Origin: Gordionus sp. m RMFG-2023
Lineage: Eukaryota; Nematomorpha; Gordioida; Chordodea; Parachordodidae
Assembly (NCBI RefSeq): GCF_954871325.1
Contig: NC_088775.1
Span: 75,059,561-75,123,560, forward strand
DNA: 64,000 bases
Direction: 5' to 3'
Shown: positions 24,812-36,195 of the stretch, piece by piece
Layout: every line of letters begins with the position of its first letter
Numbering within the stretch: the first letter of the stretch is position 1
Notes under the pieces: generated by a model
The model's database searches: none
Seen by the model: only the letters and a program-made list of their open reading frames with translations
Told to the model about the DNA's origin: nothing
Program-made: the position numbers and the translations under genes

Positions 24812-26201
24812 GTATAAGTTTAATTAATATAATTCCTTTGCTATAATAATGATTTATATTTTTAAGTTTTTGGCAAAGATGGTTGGTAGATAATAAATAC
24901 TCAAGATATTTCTCGAATGTAATGGCTTGCAACAAGTTTATATGCATAATTTTAAAAATAAATATATTTTTTTTAATAAAAATATAGATATGTCGATAGT
25001 AATTTACACGTGGATCTTAATAACTTCAAATGTTTCATGCATCCTAGTCTAGGATTATTATATGTTGTTCATATTCCGAAAGTGTTAGAGCAAAATTTAC
25101 AATGGACAATGTGCCAGTTAAGTATAGGATTTTTTTTCTCCTCTTCTTTTATTCGTCTTTCACATTATGTTTACAATGACACTGACTCTTTTGAATTTGA
25201 AAGAACACTTTTAGCATTTCCCTCTGAGTTAATAATTAGGATATTTTTATAAATTGATAAAAATAATGATGAATCTAGTTCCAATTATATTTATAAATTC
25301 GTCGATATAATATGAAATTTTAAATTTATAAATTTAGTAATCAGGAAATAGGCATAGAATGTTACAATTTTGTTGATCGAAAATATGGTGCAGTTCAAAG
25401 AGATTTTTGTGATAATGAAAATGTCCTAGTTTTTAAGCCACCACATTCCTTTTATAAAATTCCGTTACATATATCTGATTGCATATGCGTAAGTTTAATA
25501 TTTACAATATTTTTAAATATTTTTTTTACAGAGAACTCGATAGAAAAAATGGATACAAATAAATTAATATAGAATTTCTCTATTGCTTTATATTGAGTTT
25601 TTACAGCATTTTAAAATAAAAGCTCTAAAATGTATATTTTTTACTATTAAAACAAACCAAGTCGTTTAATAATATCAAATTTATTTTGTATATGATTAGG
25701 GAATATTAAAAACTAACTAAAGTATTTTATTTATTTAATATATTTAAGACTAATATATTAAATATTATAATAGGTTGTCTAATTATAATATATTAAAGTG
25801 ATAATGTAACGTGCTGCACTTGTTCTCTTTTACTCCGTTAACACAGTTGTAGCATAACCCATTTTTTTTAAAAAAATTAAATAAAAATACACACTTAAAG
25901 ATAAGATAGAATATAAATGGAATGATAAATGATAGAGGTAGTCCAGTGCTATCATAAATAAATATTAATGGTGTTTAGGTCGAATTTTTTAAAAAAAACC
26001 TACAAATTTAATTTTTATAATAGGGTATTTTTCTTTTCTAACTAATTAGAATAACACGTCGGAATTATAAATAATAATATATTATCATGGAATAGCTTGC
26101 AAAGTGTCCTGTCTTGTTTTAATTTAATTATTTATTTTAATATGTTTTTTTTACAGCATATGTATATGTCGTATTGGAATATGGAATTCATTGGATTTTA
26201 G
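24672..26201 (+). CDS. Secreted cysteine-rich protein, unknown family, five exons
   Basis: Not a family I recognise. Five exons join with matching phases: 24672-24811, 24867-24935, 24988-25116, 25338-25488 and 26157-26201. They give 177 residues and a stop TAG. The start MLPKYLILLFCGGFYINVQS looks like a signal peptide (basic residue, hydrophobic core, small residues). The rest has nine cysteines (NVC, TQC, MAC, FKC, TMC, IEC, DFC, DCIC) and no transmembrane segment, as expected of a disulfide-bonded extracellular protein. Donors are GTATAAG, GTTTATA, GTTAAG and GTAAGT; acceptors are TTTAAG, ATATAG, TTTAG and TTACAG. The first three introns are 55, 52 and 221 bases and the last is 668. An open frame running on from 25117 to 25252 is read here as retained intron 3. 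The last exon (14 codons) is the least certain part. Confidence 0.65.
24867..24935 (+). CDS. Secreted protein exon 2
   Basis: Acceptor TTTTTAAG ends at 24866. It reads FWQRWLVDNKYSRYFSNVMA and then CN, phase 2 at the GTTTATA donor. Confidence 0.6.
24988..25116 (+). CDS. Secreted protein exon 3
   Basis: Acceptor AAATATAG ends at 24987. It reads VDSNLHVDLNNFKCFMHPSL and then LLYVVHIPKVLEQNL, phase 2 at the GTTAAG donor. Confidence 0.65.
25338..25488 (+). CDS. Secreted protein exon 4
   Basis: Acceptor AATTTAG ends at 25337; a consensus GTAAGT donor starts at 25489. It reads EIGIECYNFVDRKYGAVQRD, FCDNENVLVFKPPHSFYK and ISDCIC. This is the most convincing exon of the gene: a long open stretch with cysteines and a consensus donor. 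Confidence 0.7.
26157..26201 (+). CDS. Secreted protein exon 5 (possible terminal)
   Basis: A pyrimidine-rich acceptor TTTTTTACAG ends at 26156. Phase 0 reading gives 14 residues, HMYMSYWNMEFIGF, then TAG. A downstream exon elsewhere remains possible. Confidence 0.45.
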   Translation, partial: HMYMSYWNMEFIGF

Positions 26202-27049
26202 TATCAATTTGAAATCATTTATTAAGAGAGATTTTTAAATCTGAAAATTTTAATTTGAACAAAAATATATAGAGTACCAAACACTGTAAATTTTAGATAA
26301 TTTTGCCTTGAGCTGTTTAAGCCATACAAATTTAAAACAAATATACGAAGGTTTATGGCAAAAATAATATATTATAAAGTAGGTATTCTATATCTATCAG
26401 GGTCGTAGCCAGGAATTTCCTGCTGGGGGGGGGGGGCAACTATATACTTAAGAGGGCCAATATTTGTTTGAAATAAAACAAATATGCACGCTTAATAATT
26501 TTTCGTTAACTTTATACACGACGATTTTTATTTTTAAATTTTGACATAAATAAATTAAAAGCAAAATTCTATATATTATTTCTTCCATAAGCCATTAATA
26601 CTAAATTTTGTTTACGTCGATATTTCATCAATTTTCTAACGCTCGATAGAACTCTCTTTAGTGTAGAGAATGAGGCCTCACAAAAAGCCGTTTATTCATG
26701 ATGATGGCCTGCTGAGCAGGGTTGCCATGTTTTCCCCCATCAGTGGGAGATTCCCGCAATTTTTTAGTTTACACGCAGACATCTCTCTCCCGTAAAAATA
26801 CCGCAATTGAAAATCTCCCGCAAAAATCTAACGCAATTTTTTAATTTATCCCGCAATTTTTTTTTTATTTTAACGTTTTTAATATATAAATAATAATTTT
26901 GAGAGACATTAATTGATTATTTTTATATTTTAAAATAAATTTTAAATATTTATTCGAATAACATGTCTAGTTTGTAAATTTCTTTCTATCCTGTTTTATT
27001 TTTATCCAATAATAAATCAACATCATTTCATTCATATAAGTCAGTACAG

Positions 27050-28556
27050 GGGAGTATATCAACATCGATTGCAATGCAAAAATATTCTCAAAAATAATAA
27101 ATAATACAGACGCAACTACATTTACGGAAATCTACATCTATCATGTATCAACATTCACAGAGCTGTATCATCACAATGTGGGTCGAATCTTCATGATATT
27201 TAACCACTCCAATATAAGTGCAAACCTTACTTGTGGCAGAACAAAAATGAGCAAGGCTATCACAAGTGTTTTAGTACCTGAATCCTAGAGGAATTCTAGA
27301 CGATTTGAAAGATGAGCATCCATATACAATTCTAACAGAAGCATCTAATAAGGGAAATATTAAAATATTTCAACTATTTCAACAATAATAAGAACATTTT
27401 AAAACTGTTAAAAAATTTTCCTCGGATAGTGAAAAATCCAACGATGTATCTAGCCATATAAAGGTAAATATAGCTGATTCAGGGTTATCAATGTAAATTT
27501 TGGCCAAAACCAAAGTTACCGAATTGAGGCAGCACAATAATGAATTAATACCAATTGGCTGTATATGCCATATATTACATAATCCTTGGTAGAAGGCAAT
27601 GAATGTACTATCAGTGGATGTCGAAATAATTGTGATGAAATGTTTTAACGAATTTAGTTCATCAACTAAAAGAGTAAATGAATTAAAAGAGTTGGTGAAG
27701 TGGTATGACTTGGAATGGTGTGAGTTGTTGCGATATGTACTTATCAGGTGGTTATCATTAATACCTGCCATAGATAGAATTTTAAAATTTTACGAACCCT
27801 TAAATATTTCTTAAATAAAAATTTTAAAAGCTGTCCTAAAATTTTGGGAAATTTTTTTGAAGATGAAATGGCAGAAGCTTATATGGGATAAGTTTCCCAT
27901 GTAGGAAATCTACTTCATGTAGTTAATATTCAGTTGCAATCAGAATATTCTTTATAAAAAAAGATTTACAAAATCATGCTACAGCTCTGTTCATCTCTAC
28001 AGTTAAAAATTGATAATAAATTTTATGGCGTTATTGCTAAAAATATTATATTAAAATGTTCAAATAATACTCTAATTAATACATTTTTAAATGAAGCAGA
28101 TATTTTTATTAAGACAATTTTATAATATTTACAATCAAAATTTGATTTTAATAACTCTATTTACAAATGTATAAATATTATGACCTTGGAACAGAAACCA
28201 TCAATTGATGGTATTTATAATTTAATAAATATATTGAAAATACCGAAAGACATTGATGTCTTGTTTGAGAAGATTGTAATTCTCTCTATTTTTTATGATT
28301 CGCCAAAATACTTAAAGTTAGATGGTCTAAAAGCAGAGAAGAAATGGGTAGAATCTTTTCGACATAACGATAAATCCACATGTTTGGGAAAAATATGCGA
28401 GTATATCTTCTCCCTCATTCTAATGCCTTATCCGAGCGCATTTTTAGCCTGATGAGGACTGCCTGGAAAAAGGAGAGAAATCGGATTACTTTAACAACAT
28501 TAGAGGCCGAGCTAATGGTTAAACAAATATATAATATGTCATGCCAGGAATTTTAA
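27050..28556 (+). pseudogene. hAT transposase, broken, plus-strand copy
   Basis: Plus-strand blocks in order: EASNKGNIKIFQLFQQ (27333-27385), VNELKELVKWYDLEWCELLR then RWLSLIPAIDRIL (27665-27785), and the dimerisation domain LLPHSNALSERIFSLMRTAW with LTTLEAELMVKQIYNMS (28400-28550). Several frameshifts separate them; for example, the frame of 28180-28452 differs from that of the dimerisation domain. Same family as 20107-21040. Confidence 0.8.
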
Positions 28557-28619
28557 ATATCTCAATAACTACGGTAAATATTTAGTTCTATTATTTAAAT
28601 TTCAAATAAAATATTAAGT

Positions 28620-29535
28620 TTTAGCAATGGCGCCATAAAATTTATTGTAAATTTTTAACTGTAAAGATGAACACATCTGCAGCATAATTTTGTGAATCTT
28701 TGCTAAGATTCTTCTGATTGCAACTACACATTAAAAGCATGTAGTAGATTTCCTACATGTGAAATCATTCCTAAATATACCTCTGCCATTCATTATTGAA
28801 AAAATTTTTAAAATGTTAGGACAGCTTTTATAATTTTTATTTAAGAAATATTTTTTTAAAGGTTTATAAAATTTTAAAATTCTATCGATAGCGGGTATTA
28901 GGAACATATCGCAACCAAAATTGTGCTGACTCAATTCCGTAAATACACTCTGTTTTTACCAAATTCACTGAGGCATTATATCAGAAAGCTGACATGCAAT
29001 TTATTGATAATCTCGAATCTGCTATATTTACCATTATGATTCGCTATGTCTTTGGATTTTTCACCATTTGATGGAAAAAATTTTAATAGTTTTATTGAAA
29101 CGACCATAATTTTGTTGGAATAGCGGCGGATCAAGGGAAATATTTTAATATTTCTCTTATTAGATGCATCTATTTGAATTGCATATATATGTCCATCTTT
29201 CAAATCGTCAAGAATTGACCCTGGATTTAGGTCCTAAAACATTGATGATAGCCTTGCTCATTTTTGTTCTACAAATATAGTTTTCAATATTAGAGTCGTT
29301 AAATATTATGGGAAAAAGATTCAACCAACATTGTGATGATAAGTATCTCTGTGAATGTTGTACTGCAAGATAAGTGATTACAATTGCCGCAACTGTAATT
29401 GCATCTGTATTATTTCCTATTTTTGGAGTACCTTATTATCTATTTAAACGTGATACGTGATAATTAAGCGCCTATCCCTATAATTTTATACACACACACG
29501 CACGGTAGATTTTCAATTGCGGTCGTTTTGCGGGA
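28620..29535 (-). pseudogene. hAT transposase, broken, inverted copy
   Basis: This is a minus-strand copy of part of the same transposase. IQIDASNKRNIKIFPLIRRY (about 29105-29165) repeats the plus-strand block at 27333, and LIPAIDRILKFYKPL (28850-28900) repeats that at 27760. DNA at 28615-28690 is the near inverse of 28000-28050. The copy ends near 29535 at inverted CCGCAATTGAAAAT motifs, that is, its own 5' end. Confidence 0.7.
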
Positions 29536-29769
29536 CATTGGCATTAAATATATTTTTAATTGTAAAATTAAAATCGTTTTTTTTATAAAATTTTATCTTG
29601 TTTACATCATTCTTTTATATTTAAAAAAGATCTGGTTTTTTTATAAATTAATATATTTTAATAAATCAAGATGTTATTTTATTTTGAAAAATAGTTACCG
29701 ACTTTGTATTTATATAAACTAATTATGCGGATAATTAAGTCATTCAAAATCCCGGCCGAAGGTCGGAAC

Positions 29770-30545
29770 TAGAGGTCTGCATTGGGCGGGGTTTCGGCCC
29801 GCCCGCCCACGCCCGCCGATAAAAATTTTTTTTGAGAATTGGCAAGCGGGAGGGTGGGTTAAAAAATTTAAAACTATGGGCGGGCTGGGCGGGCGGGTTA
29901 AGAAATTTAAACAATGGGCGGTGGGTTAAGGAAATTTAATTTTTGTTCAAAAACAAACTAAAAAAAATAATTGTTTAAATGATCTATAACAATATTTCTT
30001 TTTTTATTGTACCAATCGTTTTTTTTAAGTGAAGAACATTTACCCAACTATACTATGTAATAAACACAACAATAAAACTTAGAATAAATAAACATTTTTG
30101 TCTATTAAAAATTTCCTTTTATGGGAATGTAATAAAACTTTTCTCTTAAAAATTCCTTTTTTTGGGTTTGCAATCTGCATTGTATTATTTTATATTAGTA
30201 ATATTGTTTATCTTTATAATTGCCCTTCATTTTCATTTTTATTTTATTATATAATTCATAAATTTTATTTTTTATAACATAATTTTTAATAAAAAAATAT
30301 ATTTTCACTTAATTTTTATTTTAAAATTTTATTATGAATAAAGAAAATATATCTAAAAAAATAAAAAAATAATTTATATAAATTAAAAGAAAATTCAAAA
30401 AAATTTTCGAGAATGGGCAGACGGGCGGGCGGGTAAGGAATTTTAGACACATGGGCGGGTCGGGTGGGTATATACTTTTTTAAAAACTATGGGCGGGCTG
30501 GGCGGGCGTGTTAAATTTTTTTTAAAACATTGATGCAGACTTCTA
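29770..30545. mobile_element. GC-rich hAT MITE nested in the hAT element
   Basis: Starts TAGAGGTCTGCATTGGGC and ends ATGCAGACTTCTA, flanked by perfect 8-bp duplications GTCGGAAC (29762-29769 and 30546-30553). Both ends carry GGGCGGGCGGG-type repeats separated by TTAA-containing spacers, striking in this AT-rich DNA. There is no coding sequence. It is the non-autonomous relative of the element at 9594-10777, and younger than its host element. Confidence 0.9.
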
Positions 30546-32689
30546 GTCGGAACTATTTAGCAATTTTTCTATTTCTACCGCAATTTTCATATTTCTCCCG
30601 CATAATACTAAATTTCTCCCGCAATTTGAAAATTTTGACCTGGCAACCCTACTGCTGAGTAGCATTTATACAATTCTTTAAATGCAAGATTATATTTTAT
30701 ACATAACATATACGATATTTTCAAAATAATGTTTATTTAACAACTGCAAGCTAATCATCCTTTCCCTATTTTCATTTCATGATGTAACGTGTCCATATTT
30801 AAGTTTTGATACTAATGGGGTTATTTTATCTGCTATGAAATAATTAGGGCCAAGAGGGGAAAACCTAATAAAACATGTTACAAGATTATAATCATCTTTT
30901 GTAAATCTAACTAAAAATATGATCCATAAAGTAATCAATAATTTTATAATAATTCCTTTTTAAAGAACTCCAATTGAAGTCTTTTTCGCAATCAAATTGC
31001 AATTTGGGTTGACTAAAAAATCTTGAATATTTATTTTCGAGGATGAGATTAAATTTTGTTATAAGTTTCTCAGCCTTAATTCTTATCAAATTTTTAATAT
31101 TTAAATATATTTGAAAAGAAAGAAGGCGGATTTACCTGCGAGTAAGTAAAAATATATTTTATTATTATTAACTGTTTCTTTTCTTTTTTTACACATGCTA
31201 TATATATATATACTATATAAAATTATAATATATATGATTAAACAAAAAAACAAAAAGTAAGGTTACGAAAAATAAAAAGTAATATAAGTTGAATTTGAAT
31301 TCATAACAAAAATAAAAATATTATTTGAATAAATATAATGAATGTACGTTATATAAATTAAAACATATTACTATTCAATAACCAATATTTTAATTTATTA
31401 ATTCCTATAATGTAAAATTCTCCTTCTTCTACAAGCCTTCCCATAATTTCATCTAAGAAGTCATAGAGAGTTTGTTGTTCAAGTGGTTTATCGTTTTGGT
31501 TGTCAATGTTACATAAGTCACTAATCGTTGGCTTGTCCAAATCGTTGGTTTGTTCGTTTTTGCACGTTTTTGTTTAAATCGTGAACTTGATATCCATATC
31601 GAATGTTGTCCTTACAAATCGTGACTTCATATAGCTTGCTTGTAGTGCTCAGTTGTTATTATTATCATTTTCAAAATCCTTATTATCAGTAAGTTACGAA
31701 TAATAAGAAATAATAGTTCATCAAAATATAAAAATAAGTGAAGAATGGTAAATCAATAAGATTGTTATATAATATTTTTAGCGTTTTAATTTTTCGCATT
31801 TTTATGACTTTTATTTTTTCGCGTTTTAGTGTTTAATTAATTTTTGCGTTTTAGTATTTAATTTATTTTTATTTATTTTCAATCTTCGAGGTTAAAATAT
31901 GCAAATAAAATATTATTCACATTTCCCTCTCTTTAAATAAAAAATTTGAATTTCACATCCTAGTTTTAATTCAAAAAGTGTTATTTTTAATAAAAATTCT
32001 TCATAAGATTTTTAGAAAATGATCTCATCACATCATTTAAATATTTATCTAAAATGAAGATGTAACATAAACAGTTGTCTTGAAAAGCTTTATTTAAAAA
32101 ACATTTTTATCATATTAAGTATTACTTATAAGGGTTATTTAAATCAATCATGTGATTTAAACCTTTTAATTCATATGTTTTAATTACATTTTAATATATT
32201 TAAAATTAAAGTTTTATCTTTTTGTTTAGGATATTTAATGGTTTATTTTTAATTATATCTAAGAATTCATCTTTAGGTTTAGTTAATTTACAACAATTGG
32301 TCATCATTCAAGAAATCAAAAAATATCAATATTTCACTAAGAAATTAAGTAAATAATTTTTTTTAAGGCTTTTTATGTGTTCAAATATATCCATTATGAT
32401 TTTACATTTTAGTTATTTTAATGATTTGTAACATGCCTTTGTCCCGGCATAAAATCTTAATTTATAATAACTTTTCTTCTTACGTGTATTAGAATAATAA
32501 GTAATCATCATTGGTCTCACAATATAGAATTCATAACCTATCGTTCCACTTCCATATTGGTTCTTTCTAGGTTGTCACATTAGATTAGGTGTTGGTCATC
32601 ATCTAGTAGTCCACCACCCAGAGCCAGGACACCATGAAGAAAGAAGCTTTTTGCATAAAAGAACGTGCTAAGGTTTGATTCTTGGTCAT

Positions 32690-32885
32690 CTCAGTAGATT
32701 AGGCATTGGTCATATCAATAGATTAGGTAGTCATCTCAATAGATTAGTCAGTCATATCAATAGATAAGGTAGTCATCTCAATAGGTTAAGCAGTCATATC
32801 AATAGATTAGGTAGTCATCTCAATAGGTAGTCATCTCAATAGATTAAGCAGTCATATCAATAGGTTAGGTAGTCATCTCATTCTA
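32690..32885. repeat. Minisatellite inside the LTR element
   Basis: About ten units of 20-22 bp of the type GTCATCTCAATAGATTAG, alternating with GTCATATCAATAGATTAG. A related array in inverse orientation lies in the second LTR element at 39206-39485. Confidence 0.85.
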
Positions 32886-33041
32886 GTCCACCACCCAGAG
32901 CCAGGGCACCATGAAAAGAAAGAAGGATGGTAAAACGTGCGAGTACGTAAAAATATATTTTATTATTATTAACTGTTTCTTTTCTTTTTTTACACATGCT
33001 ATATATACACTATATAAAATTATAATCTATATTATAATTTT

Positions 33042-33081
33042 CCGATGTCCTCACTACGTCATCGTGACGTCATGTCATCGG
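33042..33081. repeat. Palindromic 5' subterminal sequence of the Helitron
   Basis: CCGATG at 33042-33047 pairs with CATCGG at 33076-33081. Between them lie TCATCG and the palindrome TGACGTCA. It sits 16 bases inside the 5' end and shares the GTCA/TGAC words of the 3' hairpin. Confidence 0.6.
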
Positions 33082-33159
33082 TACGTACTTATTTTTAATT
33101 TTTTATTGATTTGATTTTATTTTTTTTACAGAAAATATTTTTATAGAACATTCTCTTAT

Positions 33160-34810
33160 TTATCAAGTATAATATTTCTCAAAATTATATTGGTATTTTT
33201 TAATGTTAAATGTTTGTCTTATGTTATTATTTTTATAAAGTAATATATTTTACCTGTAGAATAATTGGTAAATTAGAGATTTCCTCTTCATTAATTATAA
33301 ATTTAATATCTCTGGGCTTGGTTTCAAAATTATTAGGGAAGGTGGGTTAGAGAAATTCTTTTTAAATATTAAGATCTTGGATGCTTTTTTCTTGAACCTA
33401 TATTGGGATTTTTTAATGTTAAATGTTAGTGGATGCTTGGATATTTTTTCCATGTTAAATGTTAGTCTTATGTTATTCTTTTTATAAAGTAATATATTTT
33501 ACCTGTTGACTAATTGGTAAATCAGATATTTCCTCTTCATTAATTATAAATTTAATATCTCTGGGCTTGATTTCAAAATTATTAGGGAAGGTGGGCTTGA
33601 GAAAATCTTTTTAAATATTAAGATCTTGGATTCTTGGATATTTTATCCAGTTTAATCTATATTGGGATTTTTATTATTAAATGTTCGTCTTGGATGCTTG
33701 GATATTTTTTCCAGATATTGTAGGGTATAACCTATATTAGGATTTTTTAATGTTAAATGTTAGTCTTATGTTATAAATTTAATATCTCTGGGCTTGATTT
33801 CAAAATTATTAGGGAAGGTGGGCTTGAGAAAATCTTTTTAAATATTAAGATCTTGGATGCTTGGATATTTTATCCAGATATTGTAGGCTTGAACCTATAT
33901 TGGGATTTTTAATGTTAAAGATTAGTCTTGGGTGCTTTTGGATATTTTTCCCAGATATTGTAGGCTTGAACCTATATTGGGATTTTTTAATGTTAAATGT
34001 TAGTCTTATTTAATATCTCTGGGCTTGGTTTCAAAATTATTAGGGAAGGTGGGTTAGAGAAATTCTTTTTAAATATTAAGATCTTGGATGCTTTTTTCTT
34101 GAACCTATATTGGGAATTTCAAAATTATTAGGGAAGGTGGGCTTGAGAAAATCTTTTTAAATATTTAGATCTTGGATGCTTGGATATTTTATCCAGATAT
34201 TGTAGGATTGAACCTATATTGGGATTTTTTAATGTTAAAGTTTAGTCTTGGATGATTGGATATTTTTTCCAGATATTGTAGGCTTGAACCTATATTGGGA
34301 TTTTTTAATGTTAAATGTTAGTCTTATGTATAAATTTAATATCTCTGGGCTTGGTTTCAAAATTATTAGGGAAGGTGGGCTTGAGAAAATCTTTTTAAAT
34401 ATTAAGATCTTGGATGCTTGGATATTTTATCCAGATATTGTAGGCTTGAACCTATATTAGGATTTTTTAATGTTAAAGGTTATGCTTGGATATTTTTTCC
34501 AGATATTGCAGGCTTGAACCTATATTGGGATTTTTTAATGTTAAATGTTAGTCTTATGTTATTATTTATAAAGTAATATATTTTACCCCTAGACTAATTG
34601 GTAAATCGGATATTTCCTCTTCATTTATTATAAATTTAATATCTCTGGGCTTGGTTTCAAAATTATTAGGGATTGAGGTGGGCTTGAGCAAATCTTTTTA
34701 AATATTAAGATATTGGATGCTTGGATGTTTTTTCCAGGTTTGAACTTATATTGAGATTTTTTATTATTAAATGTTAGTCTTATGTTAATATTTTTATAAA
34801 GATATATATT
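33160..34810. repeat. Tandem repeat array in the Helitron, units about 225-325 bp
   Basis: At least six units begin with AATATCTCTGGGCTTG (33304, 33553, 33779, 34011, 34337, 34638). They run through CTTGGATGCTTGGATATTTT, CCAGATATTGTAGGCTTGAA and TTTTTAATGTTAAATGTTAG. Some units are partial. A diverged single copy lies at 37690-38045, beyond the coding part of the Helitron. Short open frames here are by-products of the repeat. Confidence 0.9.
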
Positions 34811-34862
34811 TTAACTCAAAGAATAGTTTTCAGTAACATACAAAATGTAAACTGATTATGCA

Positions 34863-36180
34863 TTGACAACATATGTATCCTTACTAAAGATATCATACTT
34901 TCATTATTTTAACAACAGTCTTAAATATGGGAAATATCTAAATTTAAAAAATACTAAAATTCTCTTTTCCTTTCTTTCCCTTTTAATTTCTTTTATTACA
35001 TTCCCCTTTCTCATCATTTCCCTTTCCTATCTTCACTTTAATTTTCTAGGTGGTGATTTATCCGTCATTAATAAAAGAAAAAGATGGCGCTTCTGATAAT
35101 GTCCCCACTATTTCTAAGGAGTTGAACCTAATATTTACTCCTCTTCAGGTTCATTGAATTTATATTCTTCATATTATTCTTCTGTTTTTATTTTAGATAA
35201 CAAACCCTTCTTTATTTCCTCCTTATTCTTTAAATTATTCTTTGTTTTTATTTTTGATAACAAGCCCTGTCTTACACTCATTTAATGATTGTACAGGTGG
35301 TATATTGACTCCTCATCAGGTTCAATGCATTTATTTTTTTTATTTATTCTTTTGTTTTTATTTTAGGTAACAAACCATGTCCTAACCTCAGTTAATGATT
35401 GTACAGGTGGTGATTTATCCGTCATTAATAAAAGAAAAAGATGGCAGATCAAAAAAAGAAACGCACTAGGGATAGCGAGGCCCTACAAAATCTACTAACA
35501 ACTCAAAATAAAGATAGCCTTATATATATATTTTTTTATACTCTTTTATATTATAGAATACATCTATTTTAGCTTCTGATAATGTCCCCACTATTTCGGG
35601 AGTTGGACCTAATATTGACTCCTCTTCAGGTTCATTGAATTTATATTCTTTATATTATTCTTCTGTTTTTATTTTAGATAACAAACCCTTCTTTATTTCC
35701 TCCTTATAATCGTTTAAATATTGATATATCTACCATTAATAATCAACAAATACAAAATAAATGTTCAGAAAAACATGATAGTCTTGACAAGTCCCCAACT
35801 AGACAAATTTTATTTTTTGATGATAGCCTCCCAACTACTAGATATATGCATATATTGACCCCCTTACAGGTTCAGTACAGTATTTTAATGTTCGTTTTAT
35901 TTCAATAATAATGTTTTATATTTATGCCTGATTTCCTTATTTTTTTTAGGTTAACCCAAACTTAATCCCTCACATAGCTACAAAACATGATATTTCTATT
36001 AAAGATAAGCACAGAAATAAATGGCGACTCCACAAACGCCTTACTCGTTCTAGAATTACAGGTATGCAGGATAATAAGGACCTACGCCTGATATTAACTT
36101 CCTTGCAGGTTTTTAATGTTTTATATATATAGGTTTATTTTATAATCACCCAGATACCGTCAACTGATATTTCTATAACC
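34863..36180 (+). repeat. Duplicated exon-like blocks upstream of the Helitron gene
   Basis: GGTGGTGATTTATCCGTCAT occurs at 35048 and 35405. TTCTGATAATGTCCCCACTA occurs at 35090 and 35575. The block from CCTCTTCAGGTTCATTGAAT to about 35226 recurs at 35619-35706. Each block is bounded by CAG|GTT and TTTTAG, like exons with introns of about 60 bases. This suggests repeated duplication of 5' exons of the Helitron gene or of a captured gene fragment. Confidence 0.55.
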
Positions 36181-36195
36181 ACTACCACATTCCCT

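Larger units (their letters stand above)
26717..30651. mobile_element. hAT transposon with perfect 8-bp target duplication
   Basis: Termini CAGGGTTGCCA (26717) and ...TGGCAACCCTA (30651) are inverted repeats flanked on both sides by CTGCTGAG (26709-26716 and 30652-30659), a perfect 8-bp duplication typical of hAT. Subterminal CCCGCAATTTT motifs are repeated at both ends. It is inserted in the dimerisation-domain region of the outer ZMYM-type hAT. It contains two decayed transposase copies in opposite orientation and a nested GC-rich MITE. Confidence 0.9.

Noticed and set aside
25117-25252. Continuation of the secreted-protein exon 3 to a stop at 25252
   Set aside because: The added part starts with a polypyrimidine-coded FFFSSSF and loses the cysteines. 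Splicing at 25117 joins in phase to a convincing exon 4 with a consensus donor.
27379-27771. Minus-strand 130-codon open frame
   Set aside because: It is the shadow of the plus-strand hAT transposase remains, which carry the recognisable motifs.
32690-32885. CRISPR-like array
   Set aside because: Units are contiguous 20-22 bp minisatellite copies without unique spacers, inside a eukaryotic LTR element.
34248-34460. Open frame of 70 codons as a repeat protein
   Set aside because: It arises from the Helitron tandem array; units carry insertions and shifts that would break any longer protein.
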